From Planctomycetota bacterium (GTDB taxonomy: Bacteria; Planctomycetota; Planctomycetia; Gemmatales; Gemmataceae): a stretch of 64,000 bases of DNA. Shown one piece after another: positions 26,651-35,166 of this stretch; the first letter of the stretch is position 1; every line of letters begins with the position of its first letter. The position numbers and the translations under genes are program-made. The notes under the pieces were generated by a model. That model did no database searches and was not told where the DNA came from. It was given only the letters and a program-made list of their open reading frames with translations. The stretch is taken from positions 17,003-81,002 of the forward strand of contig VGXS01000016.1 in assembly GCA_016873225.1 (NCBI GenBank), written 5' to 3'.

Positions 26651-27118
26651 TCAGCCGATGACCCGCGGGCCCGCGCCCGGGGGCAATGCCGCGATCGGCC
26701 CGGGTTCGTCCGGACCGGCGTCAAGCCATGCTTCACGATAAATCGAGCCGATCCATCGCGCCAACTCCTCCGGCTGGATTCCACCCACAGGTGTCGGCCC
26801 GAGGGTGCCAAGATGCCCCGCCGCCCCCGCCAGGTGATGCTCCAAGCCGGCCCGGTTTCGCTGCCTTGCCTTCACCGCGGCGGCGGCAAGTCGGATCAGG
26901 GCGCTTGTCAGGACACGCTCGGCGGAACCGGGGGGCAGGGTCCGCCAGACATCCTCCCAGGCCTCATGGGCCTCCCATGGATATCCGCTTTGAAACAGGA
27001 ACCAACCCTCCAGATAATCCGGATGGCGTTCCAGCGATTCACGATCGGCCGGCGCGCCGCTGGCGATGCGCTTGGGGGGCCGCGCGTTGTGCCCCGGGGT
27101 GTGCGCGGGGCCGTTCAA
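26651..27118 (-). CDS. DUF309 family protein
   Basis: A 155-residue protein. The DUF309 core is clear: FLFQSGYPWEAHEAWEDVWR, then ERVLTSALIRLAAAAVKARQ, then LEHHLAGAAGHL. The H-E-x-W-E-x-x-W-R motif defines this all-helical family of unknown function. The open frame begins at a TTG that overlaps the stop of the phosphatase gene (TTGA), suggesting translational coupling; no better start is visible upstream of the domain. Confidence 0.8.
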   Translation of the reverse strand: MNGPAHTPGHNARPPKRIASGAPADRESLERHPDYLEGWFLFQSGYPWEAHEAWEDVWRTLPPGSAERVLTSALIRLAAAAVKARQRNRAGLEHHLAGAAGHLGTLGPTPVGGIQPEELARWIGSIYREAWLDAGPDEPGPIAALPPGAGPRVIG

Positions 27119-28443
27119 TGGACCCGGACGACGACGAGCGTCTGGTCGTCCTCGGGCAGCCTCCCGCCCGAGTGCAGCTTGAGCAGTTCGAAAACCTTCG
27201 CCACCTGCTTGGCGATGTCGGGTTCCGGAGGCAGGAAGGCCTGGTCGAGGCGCTTGAGCCCGAAGGGTGATCCCGTCACTCCGGGGGCATCCACGATTCC
27301 GTCGGTGTACAGCATGAGCGTGTCGCCCACCTTGAGCTGGATCGTGGCGGTTTCGTATTTGGCCTCCGACTCGTCGAGTCCCAGGGCCAGTCCCAGAACC
27401 CCGTCAAGCAGGTGGCGCTGCGAGCGCGGCAGGTCGGGTCGCAGCAAGCGGGGGGCGGGGTGGCCTGCCGATGAATAGGTGAATGAAAGTGTCGCGGGAT
27501 CGTAAACACCCGCGAAGGCGGTGACGAAGAAGTCCAGCGGCTTGATTCCGGCGTCGCAGAAGTGGGTGTTGGCCTTGGCCAGCCATGCGGCGGGCTGTTC
27601 CAATCCGCCGGCATGGGCCAGCGTTCGAACCACGGCCATCAGCGCCGCCGCGGAACCGCCGGAGCCCGAGACATCGGCGATGATGAACGCCCAGCGTCCG
27701 TCGGGAAGGGGAATGAAGTCGTGGTAGTCGCCCCCGGCCCGGCGCGCCGTCTGCAGCTTGCCGCGAACCTGAAGGCCCGGAATCGAGGGAACGGCATGGG
27801 GCAGCATGGCGCGTTGGACCGCCGCGATGCGCTTGAGTTCGAAATCAAGCTCGGTGAGTTGCTCCTCGAGCTTGCGGGCCAGCACCAGGTTGCCGCTGGC
27901 CCTTCCGTAGAGGCAGGCGGTGAGCACGAGGTCGGGCAACTGCCCCGCGTTGAACATGCCCGGGTTGCGGCCGAGCAGCACAAGCAGGTTCAGGGCCCTC
28001 CCCTGGTCGTACATGGGAATGGCCACCATCGATCGGTATCCGGCCAGGTGCTCCCGCGCCGGATCATCCTCAGCCACCTCCGGGTCGTCGATCACCCTGG
28101 CCTCATCGCCGTACAGCAAGTCGCCAAGGATTCCCCCGGTCAGCACGGGCAGCCTGTCCCGATCGATCCACGGGTTGAAATCCTCGCTCCACAGGGTGCT
28201 GCGGGTGACCCTGTAATGGGGGGAGGGAAGGTCGCGGCGCGAAGCGGCGACGAGCCCGTCGCACGGGAAAAGCTCGCGCAGGTGACGCAGGTACACCCGC
28301 GCCATGGTTTGGGGATCTTCGGCGCGGCTCAGGTCGCGCATGGTGGTGGCGACCGCGGCGATCCGCCGGTGGATGTCGTGCTGCCCGTCGCCGCCGGGGT
28401 GACGCTCGGCGATGTCGGGAGTTCGCTTTTCCATCGTCCCCAC
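27115..28443 (-). CDS. GAF-SpoIIE (PP2C-type) serine phosphatase
   Basis: A 442-residue regulator. The N-terminal half (about 25-190) is GAF-like (VYLRHLRELFPCDGLVAASR, YRSMVAIPMYDQGRALNLLV). A coiled linker (LARKLEEQLTELDFELKRIA) leads into a SpoIIE/RsbU domain: VQRAMLPHAVPSIPG, RAGGDYHDFIPL, FIIADVSGSGGSAAALMA, YSSAGHPAPRLLR, DTLMLYTDGIVDA, ending in EDDQTLVVVRVH. Metal-binding Asp residues are present (GGDY, ADVSG, TDGI, EDDQT). It probably acts in a partner-switching or stress pathway. The start may be GTG at 28443 or ATG at 28434. Confidence 0.88.
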   Translation of the reverse strand: MGTMEKRTPDIAERHPGGDGQHDIHRRIAAVATTMRDLSRAEDPQTMARVYLRHLRELFPCDGLVAASRRDLPSPHYRVTRSTLWSEDFNPWIDRDRLPVLTGGILGDLLYGDEARVIDDPEVAEDDPAREHLAGYRSMVAIPMYDQGRALNLLVLLGRNPGMFNAGQLPDLVLTACLYGRASGNLVLARKLEEQLTELDFELKRIAAVQRAMLPHAVPSIPGLQVRGKLQTARRAGGDYHDFIPLPDGRWAFIIADVSGSGGSAAALMAVVRTLAHAGGLEQPAAWLAKANTHFCDAGIKPLDFFVTAFAGVYDPATLSFTYSSAGHPAPRLLRPDLPRSQRHLLDGVLGLALGLDESEAKYETATIQLKVGDTLMLYTDGIVDAPGVTGSPFGLKRLDQAFLPPEPDIAKQVAKVFELLKLHSGGRLPEDDQTLVVVRVH

Positions 28444-28514
28444 CCGATGAGAAGCCGGGGCACGCGCCCCGCGAGGGTGAGTTTAGGAATCGGGAAGCCG
28501 GGTGGCGAAGATTC

Positions 28515-28820
28515 TCAGTGGCGGGAACCCGAACCTTGCATTCCGAGCGGGTCGCGACGCCAGCGCCGGCAGCAGGACGGGCAAAGGATGAAGGCGGCAT
28601 GGTGCCCTTCGGGCTCCACGGGCGCCGGCTGGAAGTCGGGAAGGGATTCGAGGATGGAGGCGACCTCGTGGAGGTTGTCCTCGTCGAGATCCTCGTCGGT
28701 GATCAGGCGCGCGGACGGGGCGAGCCTGACCCCCACCCTCATTTCATACCGCAGCGCGCCACGGTCGAGGTGGCAGCCGCAGCGGTCGCAAGCGCAGGCT
28801 GACCTGGAAGCGGACGACAT
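28515..28820 (-). CDS. Small zinc-ribbon-like protein
   Basis: A 101-residue hypothetical protein with two cysteine knuckles, CACDRCGCHLD near the N-terminus and CPSCCRRW near the C-terminus. These could form a zinc ribbon around an acidic linker (TDEDLDEDNLHEVASILESL). The middle (RYEMRVGVRLAPSA) is beta-like. GGAG lies 7 nt before the ATG. It precedes the phosphatase gene in the same direction and diverges from the UbiA gene. Function unknown. Confidence 0.65.
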   Translation of the reverse strand: MSSASRSACACDRCGCHLDRGALRYEMRVGVRLAPSARLITDEDLDEDNLHEVASILESLPDFQPAPVEPEGHHAAFILCPSCCRRWRRDPLGMQGSGSRH

Positions 28821-28967
28821 GACCGTGCTCCACGAACCATGGGATACTCATGTTCCAGTGGAGCCAACCGGTGGGGTGCGTGTCAAGCGCCAGCATGCGA
28901 ATCCGGGAAGGAATCGCCGGGCGCCCGGCCTAGACTGATTGGATGGGATTCGGCCGGAAGGACACGG

Positions 28968-29879
28968 ATGAAAAACTCTATAGTGGATACGGCGAATAGG
29001 TTTCTTGGGCTGGTCCGCTTCAGCCACACCCTTTTCGCGCTCCCCTTCGCGCTCTCCTCGGCGGCCCTCGTGTGGGCCAGGCACGGCTTCTCCTGGGTTC
29101 AATTGGTGGGAATCGTCGCCTGCCTTGCCTTGGCCCGAGCCGCGGCGATGGCCTTCAATCGCCTCGCCGACAGCGCCTTCGACGCGGCTAACCCCCGCAC
29201 CGCCGGAAGGCACATTCCCGCGGGATTGCTTTCCGCGGCCTCGGTGCGAGCCTTTCTCGCGGCAACCTCGCTCGGCTTTGTCGCCTGCACCGCCGTCTTC
29301 CTGCTTGAGGGCAACGCGGCCCCGCTTGAATTGAGCCTGCCCACGCTGGCTTGGATCTGCGGGTACAGCTATGCCAAGCGGTTCACCTCCTTGTCCCATT
29401 TCTGGCTGGGCGCGGCCCTGATGCTCGCGCCAGCGGCGGCGTGGGTGGTCGCGCTGGGATGGGGCGTCCTTTCCGATCCATGGGTGCCGCTCTTGATGGG
29501 GTTCGGCGTTTTCTTCTGGGTCTCCGGTTTCGACATCATCTACTCGACTCAGGACGCCGAGTTCGACCGTGGGGCCGGACTTCACAGCATGCCGGCCCTC
29601 CTCGGGGTGCGGGGGGCGCTTTGGCTCGCGAGAGCTTGCCATGCCGCCACCATCCTTTGCCTGGCGCCCCTGCCCCTGGTGGCGCCCGACCTGCTTGGCG
29701 GCATCTACTGGTCTGGAATCGCCCTGGTGGCCATCCTTCTTGTCGTGGAGCACGCCCTTGTGCGTCCCGACGACCTTTCCAGGGTGAATCTCGCGTTTTT
29801 CCAAGTCAACGCCGTGATCAGCGTCGGATTGTTGGTTATCGTGTTGCTCGACCTTGGCTGGCGCTTCCTGCCGGCCTGA
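28968..29879 (+). CDS. UbiA-family prenyltransferase (4-hydroxybenzoate polyprenyltransferase-like)
   Basis: A 303-residue polytopic membrane enzyme with about eight helices, starting at the ATG behind AAGGA. The two Asp-rich prenyl-diphosphate motifs are present: NRLADSAFDAANPRTAGR (Asn64, Asp68, Asp72) and DIIYSTQDAEFDRGAGLHS. It transfers a polyprenyl chain to an aromatic ring. Planctomycetes mostly make menaquinone by the futalosine route, so this may be the MqnP-type enzyme rather than a true UbiA; that is inference. It is 9 nt from the ceramidase gene. Confidence 0.87.
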   Translation: MKNSIVDTANRFLGLVRFSHTLFALPFALSSAALVWARHGFSWVQLVGIVACLALARAAAMAFNRLADSAFDAANPRTAGRHIPAGLLSAASVRAFLAATSLGFVACTAVFLLEGNAAPLELSLPTLAWICGYSYAKRFTSLSHFWLGAALMLAPAAAWVVALGWGVLSDPWVPLLMGFGVFFWVSGFDIIYSTQDAEFDRGAGLHSMPALLGVRGALWLARACHAATILCLAPLPLVAPDLLGGIYWSGIALVAILLVVEHALVRPDDLSRVNLAFFQVNAVISVGLLVIVLLDLGWRFLPA

Positions 29880-29888
29880 CCAGCGGGG

Positions 29889-31241
29889 ATGGCGTTCATG
29901 TGGTGCGCGATCGCGTTTTTGGCATTCACGGCATGGGAGGCCGGGGCTTCCCGCAGGGACATCACTCCCAGGCAACCCATGTGGATGGCGGGCTATGCCG
30001 GCAGGACGGCACCCGCCTCGGGCACCGAAAGCCCCCTGTGCGCGCGCGCGGTGGCCCTGAGGCGCGCCGAATCGCCGCGGGTGCGGGCCGTCACGGTTTC
30101 TCTCGACCTCGTGGGCATCGACGCCGAGCTGGCCGCCCGGGTGAAAAAGGCCTTGGCGGACAGGCATGGCCTCGCCGAGGCCGAGGTGGCGCTGGCCTGT
30201 TCCCACACCCACTGCGGGCCCGTGGTCGGTTCAACCCTGAGAAGCATGTACCCGCTTGATGATGGCATGCGCGAGCGCAGCAGGGCCTACGCGGATTTCC
30301 TTGTCGGGGAGGTCGACTTGGCCGTGGGCGAGGCCCTCTCGCGGCTCAAGCCCTGCTCGCTTTCCTGGCATGAGGGCAACTGCGGATTTGCCGTCAATCG
30401 CCGGGCCAACAAGGAGGCGGAGGTGGTGGCGATCCGGCAGGCGGGCAAGCCGCTTGCCGGGCCAGTGGACCATCGTGTGCCGGCGATGGCGGCCCGCACA
30501 CCCGAAGGGCGCCTGATCGCGGTTCTGTTTGGTTATGCCTGTCACGCGACAACGCTATCGTTCGACAAGTGGTGCGCCGACTATCCCGGCTTCGCTTCCG
30601 AGGCGCTCGAGAAGTCCAATCCCGGCGCGGTGTGCGCCTTCATCGCCGGATGCGGCGCTGATCAAAATCCCCTGCCGCGCCGCACCGTGGCGCTCGCCAA
30701 GGCCTATGGTGACCAGTTGGCCGAATCTGTTTCCACGGCCCTGTCACGCCCGGGGAAATCACTCGGCGCCCAGCTTTCGGTGGCCTTGGTGCGCGCTCCG
30801 CTACCGCTGGAAGCGGCACCCTCCAAGGAAGAACTCGAAAAGCAGGCGTCCGGAAAAGAAAAATACATCGCCTCCCGGGCGCGCAACCTGCTTGCCGACC
30901 TGGCTGCCGGAAAGACCATGCCCGTTGACTACTCCTTTCCGGTTCAGGCATGGAGGCTGGGGGATCACACGCTTGTGTTCCTGGGTGGCGAGGTGGTGGT
31001 CGATTATTCCTTGCGATTGGGCCGGGAAATCACCGGGCCGGCATGGGTTGCCGCCTATTCGAATGATGTGATGGCCTACATTCCCTCCCGGCGTGTCCTC
31101 AAGGAGGGTGGTTATGAAGGCGCCAGCTCCATGATCTATTACGGCCTTCCGGCCTCATGGCGCGAGGGTGTCGAGGAAACGCTCGTGGATGCGTTTCGCG
31201 AGGCCGCAAAACGCGTTGGCGCAACGGTTTCCAGCCGTTGA
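29889..31241 (+). CDS. Neutral ceramidase-like protein, exported
   Basis: A 450-residue protein with an N-terminal signal helix (MWCAIAFLAFTAWEAGA). Neutral/alkaline ceramidase motifs are visible: ITPRQPMWMAGYAGR, SLDLVGID, ALACSHTHCGPVVGS (zinc ligands His106/His108), FAVNRRANKEAE, LFGYACHATTLS, GCGADQNPLPRRT and YSNDVMAYIPSRRVLKEGGYEG. Characterised members hydrolyse the N-acyl bond of ceramide; the planctomycete versions are short and their substrates are untested. A paralogue is at 53369-54745. Confidence 0.85.
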   Translation: MAFMWCAIAFLAFTAWEAGASRRDITPRQPMWMAGYAGRTAPASGTESPLCARAVALRRAESPRVRAVTVSLDLVGIDAELAARVKKALADRHGLAEAEVALACSHTHCGPVVGSTLRSMYPLDDGMRERSRAYADFLVGEVDLAVGEALSRLKPCSLSWHEGNCGFAVNRRANKEAEVVAIRQAGKPLAGPVDHRVPAMAARTPEGRLIAVLFGYACHATTLSFDKWCADYPGFASEALEKSNPGAVCAFIAGCGADQNPLPRRTVALAKAYGDQLAESVSTALSRPGKSLGAQLSVALVRAPLPLEAAPSKEELEKQASGKEKYIASRARNLLADLAAGKTMPVDYSFPVQAWRLGDHTLVFLGGEVVVDYSLRLGREITGPAWVAAYSNDVMAYIPSRRVLKEGGYEGASSMIYYGLPASWREGVEETLVDAFREAAKRVGATVSSR

Positions 31242-31293
31242 TGGATTTTGACGCAAGAAAAAACGCGCGTTGTTGCAGGAACCCATGGATAGG

Positions 31294-31319
31294 TGCACAA
31301 ACATGTGTACACTTGTGCA
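31294..31319. promoter_or_regulatory. Palindromic operator candidate upstream of recA
   Basis: TGCACAA (31294-31300) and TTGTGCA (31313-31319) are perfect inverted arms with a 12-nt spacer that itself contains TGTGTACAC. The centre is 51 nt before the recA start. A nested GTAC-N4-GTGC is one base off a GTAC-N4-GTAC/GTTC-like LexA box. A LexA-type SOS operator is plausible for recA, but the planctomycete box is not established here. Confidence 0.45.
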
Positions 31320-31357
31320 TGGGAGCATGGTGGGGCTTGGCCCCGGAGGGATGAATC

Positions 31358-32437
31358 ATGGCGGACGATCGTGAACTCAAGAACGCCCTGTCGCAAATCG
31401 AGAAGCAGTTTGGCAAGGGTGCAATCATGTCGCTCGGCAAGGGCGACACTCACCTGGATATCCAGGGGATCTCAACCGGCGCCCTGAGCCTCGACCTGGC
31501 CCTGGGGGGCAAGGGCATTCCGCGCGGGCGGATCATCGAGATCTTCGGGCCCGAGTCCTCGGGCAAAACCACCGTGGCCCTTCATGCCGTGGCCTGCGCC
31601 CAGAAACAGGGAGGCGTGGCCGCCTTCATCGACGCCGAGCATGCCCTCGACCCGAGTTGGGCGCGCAGGCTTGGCGTGAACCTCGACCACCTCCTGGTAA
31701 GCCAGCCTTCCTGCGCCGAGGAAGCCCTGAAGATCGCCGAGATGCTCATCAAGTCGAACGCCGTCGACCTGATCATCATCGACTCGGTGGCCGCCCTGGT
31801 GCCGCGCTCCGAGGTGGAGGGGGAGATCGGCGACGCGCATGTCGGCGCCCAGGCGCGCCTGATGAGCCAGGCCCTGCGAATCCTCAACCCCACCATCAGC
31901 AAGACCAAGACCTGCATGGTGTTCATCAACCAGATCCGCCAGAAAATCGGCGTGATGTTCGGCAACCCCGAAACCACCTCGGGCGGCCTCGCCCTGAAGT
32001 TCTTCAGCTCCGTCCGCTTGGACATCCGCAAGATCTCCTCCATCAAGGAGGCGGAGGAAACGGTCGGCTCCCGCGTGAGGGTCAAGGTGGTCAAGAACAA
32101 GATCGCGCCGCCCTTCCGAATTGCGGAGTTCGACCTGATGCACGACCATGGCATCAGCCGGGAGGGTGACCTGCTCGACCTTGGAATCGAGGATCGGATC
32201 ATCGAGAAATCGGGCGCCTGGATCAACTACGGCGACATGCGCCTCGGCCAAGGGCGCGAGAACGCCAAGCAATACCTTCGCGACAACCCGGCGCTCGTCG
32301 AGGAGATCACCCGCAAGGTCTTGGCCAAGCGGATTCCCGCGCTGGGCGAGGCCGCTCCGGTGGAGGCGCCCCCCGAACCAGCACCCGTGGCTCCCGTCAC
32401 ATCGGGTCGAGGCCGTCGGGCCGCACAAGAATCGTGA
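31358..32437 (+). CDS. recA: Recombinase RecA
   Basis: A 359-residue RecA of normal length. Walker A is GPESSGKTT (64-72). Walker B is the [20 protein letters not shown] region. The L1/L2 DNA-binding loops lie in [20 protein letters not shown] and [20 protein letters not shown]. The C-terminal tail is Pro/Ala-rich and ends basic ([11 protein letters not shown]) rather than acidic. GGAGGG lies 7 nt before the ATG. RecA drives strand exchange and LexA autocleavage. A palindromic operator candidate sits upstream. Confidence 0.98.
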   Translation: MADDRELKNALSQIEKQFGKGAIMSLGKGDTHLDIQGISTGALSLDLALGGKGIPRGRIIEIFGPESSGKTTVALHAVACAQKQGGVAAFIDAEHALDPSWARRLGVNLDHLLVSQPSCAEEALKIAEMLIKSNAVDLIIIDSVAALVPRSEVEGEIGDAHVGAQARLMSQALRILNPTISKTKTCMVFINQIRQKIGVMFGNPETTSGGLALKFFSSVRLDIRKISSIKEAEETVGSRVRVKVVKNKIAPPFRIAEFDLMHDHGISREGDLLDLGIEDRIIEKSGAWINYGDMRLGQGRENAKQYLRDNPALVEEITRKVLAKRIPALGEAAPVEAPPEPAPVAPVTSGRGRRAAQES

Positions 32438-32579
32438 CCTAGGCCTCCTAGGCTAGCCATTTTCCCCAAATATCTGAAGTGGGCACTGGTCTTGTGCGGG
32501 TGTCCCACTCTGGTATCCTCACGACGCCCAAGGATGGGCGATGTGACCGCAAGACGGGACTTGGCCGCACGGAGGCGCC

Positions 32580-33350
32580 ATGCACAATACCGTTTCCCTT
32601 TCAAGGTTCCTGATATCGCGTGGCAAGCGTCTCGCGGCGCACGGCATGTTCCGGGCCGCCTCGGCGGATCTCGCCGTGGCATCCGCCTCAGGCGCCGGTT
32701 CAGCGGAGGCCAGCGGTCTCCAGGCTGAAATGAGCCTCCGGACGGGAAGGTTCAAGGCCGCCCGCAGGCAGGCCGGCGAAGCGCTCGCCGCCGCTCCCAC
32801 ATGCCCCCATTACCAGTACCTGTGCGGACTTGCCTGGGAACGCGGTCCGGGCGCCGACCCGAACAAGGCCTCTCATCATTATCTTGAATGTCTGGAATTG
32901 GATCCCGGCCACCTGCGCGCCCGTTGCCGGCTTGGCCTCGCGCGTGTCGCCTCGGGATTGGTCAACGAGGGGCTTGCCATCCTCGCCGGCGCTTGGAAAT
33001 CGGCTCCCCAGGCCTTTGACGCCTTTTTGGCGCTATATCGCGGCCTGAAAAAGGCCGGGCGCCTCGGCGAGATCCGCGCCTTGGTGCGGTCGGCCCGCTT
33101 CCAGCTTCGTGGCGACATCCGCTTTTCATCCTTCCTCGACCGGATTCGCTACCGTGCCGCGGCGCGCAGGCAGCGCGCGGGCAATCCCGCCGAACCGGTG
33201 CTCCTGCCGTTCCTTCGCCTGGCTGATCCGGTCGCGCCCCACCTCGGGGAACGACTCCGCGCCACCACCCTCAGGATCGACGCCCCGGGTACCGTTCAGG
33301 AACCCCACGCGTTCCGACTCCGCAGGCGCCAGCGCGGGCGAAACGCCTGA
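32580..33350 (+). CDS. TPR-like repeat protein
   Basis: A 256-residue protein with at least three tetratricopeptide-like helical pairs in residues 20-165 (SLRTGRFKAARRQAGEALAA, YQYLCGLAWER, HHYLECLELDPGHLRARCRL, EGLAILAGAWKSAPQAF). The C-terminal 80 residues are basic and of unknown fold (AARRQRAGNPAEPVLLPFLR). No signal peptide, so cytoplasmic. It is translationally coupled to the DUF4166 gene (TGATG overlap). Function unknown. Confidence 0.7.
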   Translation: MHNTVSLSRFLISRGKRLAAHGMFRAASADLAVASASGAGSAEASGLQAEMSLRTGRFKAARRQAGEALAAAPTCPHYQYLCGLAWERGPGADPNKASHHYLECLELDPGHLRARCRLGLARVASGLVNEGLAILAGAWKSAPQAFDAFLALYRGLKKAGRLGEIRALVRSARFQLRGDIRFSSFLDRIRYRAAARRQRAGNPAEPVLLPFLRLADPVAPHLGERLRATTLRIDAPGTVQEPHAFRLRRRQRGRNA

Positions 33351-33916
33351 TGCCATCCGTTTATAGGCGCATCCTTGGCGGGGAACTCGATCGGCTGCCC
33401 GCGTCGCTCAGGCGGTTCCACGACATCGAGGCGCCTTGGGCCGGAGTGTCGATGGCGCGTGTCGAGCGCGGCGCCACTTGGCTTCATCGTTTTGTCGCCG
33501 CCGCGGGCGGACTGCCGCCGGCGCGTGAACAATGCCCCCTGAGGCTCGACATCGTTCCCTGTGTTCGCTGGGGAAGACAGGGGGAATCGTGGCGGCGTGA
33601 TTTCGGCGGCTTTGTCCTTGAGTCGTTCCAATGGGCCCAAAACGGCCTGCTGATGGAATCGTTTGGTTGGCTTTCGATGGCTTTTCACCTTCGAGTCGAA
33701 CCTCCCCGGCTCATCCTTGAGGTGGCGGGGGTCAGGTGCGCCGGAATCCCCTTGCCCCGCCTTTTGGCTCCCGGCGGCACAGGGGTCGAGGAAGGTTCTG
33801 AAAACGGGGTTTCGTTTGTCGCCACCGCCACCGCCCCGCTTTTGGGAATGGTGGCCAGGTACAGCGGATGCCTCACCGAGGAACCCCAAACTTTGCCTCG
33901 GCAGGGTGGCTCCTGA
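33350..33916 (+). CDS. DUF4166 domain protein
   Basis: A 188-residue protein matching the DUF4166 pattern: YRRILGGELDRLPASLRRFH at the N-terminus, ARVERGATWLHRFVAA, then CVRWGRQGESWRRDFGGFVL, FGWLSMAFHLRVEPPRLILE and IPLPRLLAPGG. In many bacteria this domain occurs alone or fused to saccharopine-dehydrogenase-like proteins; its role is unknown. The ATG shares a base with the stop of the TPR gene. Confidence 0.75.
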   Translation: MPSVYRRILGGELDRLPASLRRFHDIEAPWAGVSMARVERGATWLHRFVAAAGGLPPAREQCPLRLDIVPCVRWGRQGESWRRDFGGFVLESFQWAQNGLLMESFGWLSMAFHLRVEPPRLILEVAGVRCAGIPLPRLLAPGGTGVEEGSENGVSFVATATAPLLGMVARYSGCLTEEPQTLPRQGGS

Positions 33917-33939
33917 TAGATTACTGGTGGCTGCCACGC

Positions 33940-34024
33940 GCTGGAGTGGCGGAATGGCATACGCAACAGACTTAAAATCTGTGGGAGCGCAAGCTCCGTG
34001 TGGGTTCGAGTCCCATCTCCAGCA
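33940..34024 (+). tRNA. tRNA-Leu (anticodon UAA)
   Basis: An 85-nt class II tRNA. The acceptor stem GCTGGAG/CTCCAGC is followed by discriminator A at 34024, with CCA not encoded. The anticodon stem ACAGA/TCTGT encloses the loop CTTAAAA, with anticodon TAA at 33973-33975. The long variable arm is GGGAGCGCAAGCTCC and the T arm has GGTTCGAGTCC. All match leucine identity, including the A73 discriminator. Confidence 0.97.
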
Positions 34025-34052
34025 TTGCTTCCTTGCCGCGAAGGATCGTCCC

Positions 34053-34478
34053 ATGCCTTGGTATGACAAAGACGGGCTCAAGTTTCATTACCCGGAAGGC
34101 TGGGCCGTCGAACGCGAAACCGACGAGGAAGGAAACTGGCAGGTCAGCATCCAAAGCCCCGAGTCGGCGTTTGTCCTCATCAAGCCTGTCGGCCCCATCG
34201 AGGACCTCGAGGAGGCGGCTGAAGTGACTCTCGATGCCCTCCGGGAAGATTATCCCGACCTTGAGGATGAGGAGGTCGAGGAACTCATCGGCGGCGCTCG
34301 CGCCCCCGGTTACGACGCAACCTTCACCAGCCTCGACATCGTGACCACCTGCCAGATCCGGTTTGTTCGCGCCGGTGACGACGCTGTGCTCGTGATGAGC
34401 CAGTATTCCGACATGGACTCCGATGATTGCCAGGATGGCTTGGAAAGGCTCAGGCGATCGCTGTCATTTGCCGTCTAG
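34053..34478 (+). CDS. Hypothetical acidic protein, 141 residues (PsbP/DUF1795-like fold possible)
   Basis: A cytoplasmic, strongly acidic protein. The opening KDGLKFHYPEGWAVERETDE followed by WQVSIQSPESAFVLIKPVG resembles the start of PsbP/DcrB/DUF1795-like domains (strand, P-x-G-W, strand). TLDALREDYPDLEDEEVEEL is an acidic helix, and the end SQYSDMDSDDCQDGLERLRR is helical. AAGGA lies about 6 nt before the ATG. It starts 28 nt after the tRNA-Leu gene. Its stop codon lies inside one copy of a 16-bp direct repeat. Confidence 0.65.
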   Translation: MPWYDKDGLKFHYPEGWAVERETDEEGNWQVSIQSPESAFVLIKPVGPIEDLEEAAEVTLDALREDYPDLEDEEVEELIGGARAPGYDATFTSLDIVTTCQIRFVRAGDDAVLVMSQYSDMDSDDCQDGLERLRRSLSFAV

Positions 34479-34871
34479 GGCGAGCTTCAAATAACTGACC
34501 TGCTCAAAACCCCGGCACCCACCATCATTCTGTTAGCCCTTTCATGTCGCTAAAGCGTCGAACGGCGCGAGTGACCTCTGAACTGGCGCCAGATTGTTGA
34601 ATTTCCGCGAGGGCCCCTCACTTCGCTGGGGGCTCCTAAGCATTGTCAGCCTTTGTCTGGCCTTTAAATTGAGATCCGTTCATCGCTTAGGAGCCCCCAG
34701 CGGAGTGAGGGGCGAGTCGATCAAGGAACAACACCATGAGCCATAGCAAAAACAAAAGAGCCCCCGGTGGAGCCGAAGTAAGTGGGGTGTAGTAAAAAGT
34801 CTCGATTTGCATTTTTATCGGGATTATCAATCCAACTCATCTATTTGAAGCCCGATCTAGGGCGAGCTTCA
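34474..34871. repeat. 16-bp direct repeat bounding a 382-bp segment
   Basis: TCTAGGGCGAGCTTCA occurs at 34474-34489, overlapping the stop of the preceding gene, and again at 34856-34871. The bounded segment is non-coding, lower in GC and contains a 29-bp inverted repeat. It could be a target-site duplication of an unrecognised insertion or a duplicated gene end. Confidence 0.6.
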
Positions 34872-35113
34872 TTTCGGCGGATCGAAACAACATTGATCAA
34901 ATTCTACTGGTAAATATCCCGCAGCGGCTCAGAAGGCGGAATGAGTGATGCGTGATCGGGTGGGAATCCCCGGGCTGACGCCCAAGCCTCACCAAAAGAC
35001 AATCAGACCTGACAAAACTTACAATATGTAGCTGCATTGGGGTGAGTGCGGCGATGCCAGCGCCACGATCCATTTTGGCCCCTCAATGATAGCCAAGGGA
35101 CGGTGATTCATTG
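34479..35113. other. Gene-free region with repeats and lower GC
   Basis: No supported coding gene in about 630 nt. The left part holds the repeats described separately. The right part (34872-35113) has scattered short inverted sequences such as GGGAATCCCCGGGCTGACG but no recognised RNA or gene. Base composition is clearly less GC-rich than the flanking genes. Confidence 0.5.
34613..34713. repeat. REP-like inverted pair (29-bp arms)
   Basis: Arm 1 (34613-34641) and arm 2 (34685-34713) are inverted copies with one mismatch, separated by 43 nt. Each arm can itself form a short hairpin (GCCCC...GGGGC). A third, degenerate copy in the orientation of arm 2 lies at 34758-34788. Paired inverted hairpin units in intergenic DNA resemble the REP/BIME elements of enterobacteria. 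Confidence 0.65.
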
Positions 35114-35141
35114 AAAAGGCCCCGGGGATGATCCTGGGGCC
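35114..35141 (-). terminator. Intrinsic terminator of the 35167-36309 gene
   Basis: On the minus strand, GGCCCC (35141-35136) pairs with GGGGCC (35123-35118), with a short inner stem, followed by TTTT (35117-35114). It lies 26 nt past the stop codon and is placed as expected for an intrinsic terminator of the minus-strand envelope block. Confidence 0.65.
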
Positions 35142-35166
35142 CTTGCGTCAAGAGAGTCGAAACCGG

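Noticed and set aside
28848..30212. 454-codon minus-strand frame across the UbiA and ceramidase genes
   Set aside because: Arg/Gly/His-rich antisense translation without a ribosome-binding site or domain.
32430..32460. Terminator directly after recA (CCTAGGCCTCCTAGG)
   Set aside because: The dyad is short, with no loop of suitable size and no U tract.
34613..34713. CRISPR-like repeat
   Set aside because: Only two inverted arms plus a decayed copy, no regular spacers and no cas genes.
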